From Candidatus Bathyarchaeota archaeon (lineage in GTDB: Archaea > Thermoproteota > Bathyarchaeia > RBG-16-48-13 > GCA-020355125), in contig DAOVAG010000076.1 in NCBI GenBank assembly GCA_030671165.1, positions 1-5,134 on the forward strand: a stretch of 5,134 nt of DNA, written 5' to 3'. Positions 4,411 to 5,134 of the stretch are shown here, in pieces (position 1 is the stretch's first letter; every line of letters starts with the position of its first letter). The notes under the pieces were generated by a model. That model was not told the origin of the DNA and did not search any database. It was given only the letters and a program-made list of their open reading frames with translations. Both the position numbers and the translations under genes were made by a program.

Positions 4411-5134
4411 GAATAGAAAAAGTTGTCGAATACGCATATAACGCACTCATTGAGGTTATGGGGGTAAATCAAGGAGAGAAAATGATCATTCTATGTGATG
4501 ATAGTAAAGAGCAAATAGGTGAAATCTTTACTAAAGCGAGTTTAAAAGCTTCATTATACACAAGAATGAAGCTCTTGAAGACTGAGCCAAATGAATATCG
4601 AGAAAAACCCTCACAAGACATAAAAGAAGTTTTTAATTTGAAGAGACCTAATCTTGCGATTAATCTGTTGAGAGGGATAGCTGAAGAGACCCCATTTCGG
4701 ATACAACTTATCCATTTGGAAACTAGGAATAAAAACATCCGTTTAGGCCATGGACCAGGGATTACCTTGGACATGTTAACTGAAGGCGCTTTAGCATTGA
4801 ACATTGCAACATATAAGAAGATGAATGCTCAAGCAGATAGAGTAATCGCAGCCACGTTGGGAGCTCAAAGAATCGAAGTGACAACACCGAATGGAACAAA
4901 TGTGGAACTTTCCATTAATAATCGAGGATTCTTCAAGGATACAACGATTACAGAAGAAAAGTGGGGAAACTTACCAACGGGAGAAGTGACAGTAGGCCCC
5001 ATAGAGAACAGTCTTAAAGGAATTATCGTCTGCGATTTAGCAATAGGAGGAATAGGTCTCATAGAGAAGAATTTGAAAATCATTAGTGAAGAAGGGAAAG
5101 TGAAACGTTTAATCGGAGAGGGATTACCTCAAGC
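4407..5134 (+). CDS. M29-family (AmpS/aminopeptidase T-like) metallopeptidase, partial
   Basis: The frame is open from TTG 4407 to the window end (242 full codons). It matches the pattern of thermophilic M29 aminopeptidases, which remove N-terminal residues using a two-metal site. Visible parts are an N-terminal Rossmann-like domain beginning VNQGEKMIILCDD, the segment HGPGITLDML (His115 onward) corresponding to the family's 'PGITEEML' region, and NLPTGEVTVGP with Glu193, the first metal ligand in the family. It is followed by the G-x-I-V-x-D-x-x-I-G-G-I-G strand-turn. The remaining metal ligands would lie beyond the edge. TTG is chosen because an in-frame TAA lies two codons before it and GAGG (4395-4398) is 8 bases upstream; ATG codons at 4458 and 4482 would remove the start of the first domain. 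No peptidase partner is nearby. It could be an M29 homologue with another activity. Confidence 0.85.
   Translation, partial: MRIEKVVEYAYNALIEVMGVNQGEKMIILCDDSKEQIGEIFTKASLKASLYTRMKLLKTEPNEYREKPSQDIKEVFNLKRPNLAINLLRGIAEETPFRIQLIHLETRNKNIRLGHGPGITLDMLTEGALALNIATYKKMNAQADRVIAATLGAQRIEVTTPNGTNVELSINNRGFFKDTTITEEKWGNLPTGEVTVGPIENSLKGIIVCDLAIGGIGLIEKNLKIISEEGKVKRLIGEGLPQ

Noticed and set aside
4469..5083. Minus-strand open frames at the right edge
   Set aside because: They are antisense to the M29-type gene, whose conserved segments are recognisable.
1..5134. CRISPR array, insertion sequence or prophage
   Set aside because: No regularly spaced repeats, no transposase or integrase motifs and no terminal inverted repeats were seen. 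The tRNA is followed by no visible duplicate of its 3' end within the window.

Overview
The window looks like chromosomal DNA of an uncultured archaeon, most likely from the TACK group (Thermoproteota or Bathyarchaeia-like). The lineage is an inference. It rests on a tRNA gene carrying two introns with bulge-helix-bulge-type folds, an encoded CCA end, AT-rich TATA-type promoters, a single-domain KaiC/RAD55-like ATPase, an archaeal-style compact nucleotide-sugar dehydrogenase, and GGAGGTGA-type ribosome binding sites mixed with many non-ATG starts. The sequence is AT-rich with short intergenic gaps.

Layout, left to right. Bases 2-94 hold the last 30 codons of a plus-strand gene that enters from the left. 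A plus-strand tRNA-Gly(UCC) gene (237-382) follows, interrupted by a 17-nt intron in the anticodon stem and a 49-nt intron at the canonical 37/38 position. All genes from 498 to 4289 are on the minus strand. In transcription order (right to left) they are: a secreted or membrane-anchored beta-rich protein (4289-3825); a small multi-pass membrane protein overlapping its stop (3828-3373); a Gfo/Idh/MocA oxidoreductase resembling UDP-GlcNAc 3-dehydrogenase (3328-2375); a short nucleotide-sugar dehydrogenase (2330-1560); then, after an AT-rich gap with repeated ATGATA words, a KaiC-like ATPase (1410-727) and a ribbon-helix-helix DNA-binding protein (689-498). At the right edge a plus-strand M29-type aminopeptidase gene (from 4407) is divergent from the minus-strand block and runs out of the window.

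Functionally there are three themes. The two dehydrogenases probably make a modified nucleotide sugar for a surface glycan or N-glycan. The two membrane or secreted proteins upstream form a translationally coupled pair of unknown role. The KaiC-like ATPase and the RHH protein form a small signalling or regulatory operon.

The most unusual feature concerns translation starts. Three minus-strand genes appear to start at CTG, each with a good Shine-Dalgarno match at proper spacing. In the dehydrogenase gene, an in-frame TAA lies directly before the CTG and the Rossmann motif begins a few codons after it. Three of the non-ATG starts (two CTG, one TTG) touch or overlap the stop codon of a preceding ORF, which suggests termination-reinitiation.
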